The position numbers were made by a program, and so were the translations under genes. Of a DNA stretch of 33,564 bases, positions 32,589-33,564 are shown in pieces (the first letter of the stretch is position 1; the number at the start of each line of letters is the position of its first letter). The notes beneath the pieces were generated by a model, which was not told where the DNA came from, ran no database searches, and worked only from the letters and a program-made list of their open reading frames with translations. The DNA is from Oppiella nova (Eukaryota; Arthropoda; Arachnida; Sarcoptiformes; Oppiidae), in the NCBI GenBank assembly GCA_905397405.1, contig CAJPVJ010000185.1, positions 1 to 33,564 on the forward strand, read 5' to 3'.

Positions 32589-32693
32589 GCTTCATATGTA
32601 TGTATCGCCCGAACCTCTTTGCAGAATAAGAAATGTTAAGTTATTTTATATATAATTTCTTCGTCTTTGTTTGATTAACCTTTATTTTTGTGT

Positions 32694-32696
<3 letters not shown>

Positions 32697-32747
<51 letters not shown>
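32697..32747 (-). repeat. (CT)n microsatellite, longest pure tract
   Basis: 51 bp of uninterrupted CT, 30 bp before an exact TACCAGTGCTC site. Confidence 0.96.
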
Positions 32748-32750
<3 letters not shown>

Positions 32751-32776
32751 CAGATGTGCCTCTGGGCCACAAATTC

Positions 32777-32787
32777 TACCAGTGCTC
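32777..32787 (-). repeat. Dispersed motif, exact TACCAGTGCTC
   Basis: Preceded by TTC and followed by TGGCGAT, shortly after the longest CT tract. Confidence 0.8.
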
Positions 32788-32855
32788 TGGCGATAGGCAT
32801 TAAGCCATACATTAAGTAAGCACTAAGTTATGGCAAAAACATACAAAAAATATAT

Positions 32856-32983
32856 GAACACCACTGATGGCCACATAATCTGTTCATTGCTTATCGCATA
32901 TGAGTTTTAAGAGTTGTATTTAAAAAACCTTTTTTGGTGTTTAAATCTCTACCGATATATTAAGTATATCTCACTAATGTATA
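32856..32983 (+). repeat. 128-bp tandem duplication, copy 1
   Basis: Starts GAACACCACTGATGG and ends CACTAATGTATA. It is followed without spacer by a second copy identical over 127 bp. Confidence 0.96.
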
Positions 32984-33110
32984 GAACACCACTGATGGCC
33001 ACATAATCTGTTCATTGCTTATCGCATATGAGTTTTAAGAGTTGTATTTAAAAAACCTTTTTTGGTGTTTAAATCTCTACCGATATATTAAGTATATCTC
33101 ACTAATGTAT
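32984..33110 (+). repeat. 128-bp tandem duplication, copy 2
   Basis: Perfect head-to-tail copy of 32856-32983; divergence begins at the last base (GTATG instead of GTATA). No GA/CT tract lies at its edges, unlike the other duplications. Confidence 0.96.
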
Positions 33111-33564
33111 GAGATATGAGTAGTAGCCGTAAAGAAATGTATAATAATTTTTGCTGACACTCATTAAGATTTTTAAAAGTGATTTTGTTATTTGTATTTA
33201 ACATTTAACTTCTGTTTTATTCGTGAAGAATATCTTAATGTCTTTTTACGGCAATTATGAGCTATTTATTAATGCAATTCATAATTAATTGTATTTTATA
33301 TATTAAATAATATATTATATATATAATTTAAAAGTCGACATGTTTTTCCCATTGTAATAGTTTATACACTTCACTACTAATCGATTAAATAAAATGTGAG
33401 AAATTATTTTTAATATATTCCCTGTTATCGCAAAATGAAACACAATTTTTTCATTAACTTTTACAGAAGTTTTTGTTTGTATTTAACTGTTGGGAGAGAA
33501 TATATTAGTATAATATTTACATTCAATACTGAAATTCATTGTTTTTATTTATTTTTCACTATCT
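33111..33564. other. Non-coding A+T-rich end of window
   Basis: Only A+T-rich DNA with TATATA runs around 33296-33330. Nothing gene-like. Confidence 0.55.

Larger units (their letters stand above)
31522..32696. other. Non-coding A+T-rich stretch with two motif sites
   Basis: Plain A+T-rich to 32150. GAGCACTGGTAGG then appears at 32206-32218, an ACTC repeat at about 32391-32403 and GAGCACCGGGC at 32578-32588. No gene. Confidence 0.55.

Overview
The window looks like non-coding nuclear DNA from a eukaryote, most likely an invertebrate animal. It is strongly A+T-rich (about two thirds by eye), packed with long (GA)n/(CT)n microsatellites, and has no bacterial-type gene packing. An arthropod such as a mite would fit, but that is a guess from composition only; there is no gene to place it taxonomically. 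I found no exon, tRNA, rRNA, transposase or reverse transcriptase that I can defend. The longest open frames (up to 125 codons) have low-complexity or A+T-driven compositions, and several are simply GA/CT tracts read as Ser-Leu or Arg-Glu repeats. The stretch is therefore intergenic DNA or the inside of a very long intron.

Three kinds of structure stand out. First, about 34 GA/CT tracts are spread at roughly one per kb, with one conspicuous gap at 21.2-25.8 kb. Second, there is a set of very recent, nearly identical duplications. Inverted pairs lie at 8565-8704/9034-9173, 18530-18641/19431-19542 and 20285-20418/21047-21172. A 302-bp direct repeat (20744-21045/21165-21466) is interleaved with the third pair. 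A short direct repeat lies at 31096-31184/31435-31521, and a 128-bp perfect tandem duplication at 32856-33110. All but the last have at least one edge in or beside a GA/CT tract, which suggests template switching at microsatellites.

Third, and most unusual, short G+C-rich words recur far more often than base composition allows. The main one is GAGCACYGGTA (reverse complement TACCRGTGCTC): the exact 11-mer TACCAGTGCTC occurs 9 times, and close variants bring the total to 23, on both strands across the whole window. Other recurring words are TACCATTCCC (6 exact; its core CCATTCCC 14 times), CCTGTCC (13) and TATGGTATGG (4). Several begin with TACC. They concentrate in small G+C-richer islands (notably 24.66-25.34 kb) and often touch GAGA. 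This is compatible with a binding-site vocabulary for sequence-specific chromatin proteins or with debris of a short dispersed repeat; the sequence alone does not decide.

Region by region: 0-2 kb has GA-rich clusters; 2-7.4 kb is A+T-rich with scattered motif sites; 8.5-9.2 kb is inverted repeat 1; 9.2-18.5 kb is non-coding with motif sites and GA/CT tracts; 18.5-21.5 kb is a rearranged block with inverted repeats 2 and 3 and the interleaved direct repeat; 21.5-25.8 kb lacks GA tracts but is rich in C-rich motifs and small hairpins; 25.8-33.6 kb has dense GA/CT tracts, direct duplications and more motif sites.
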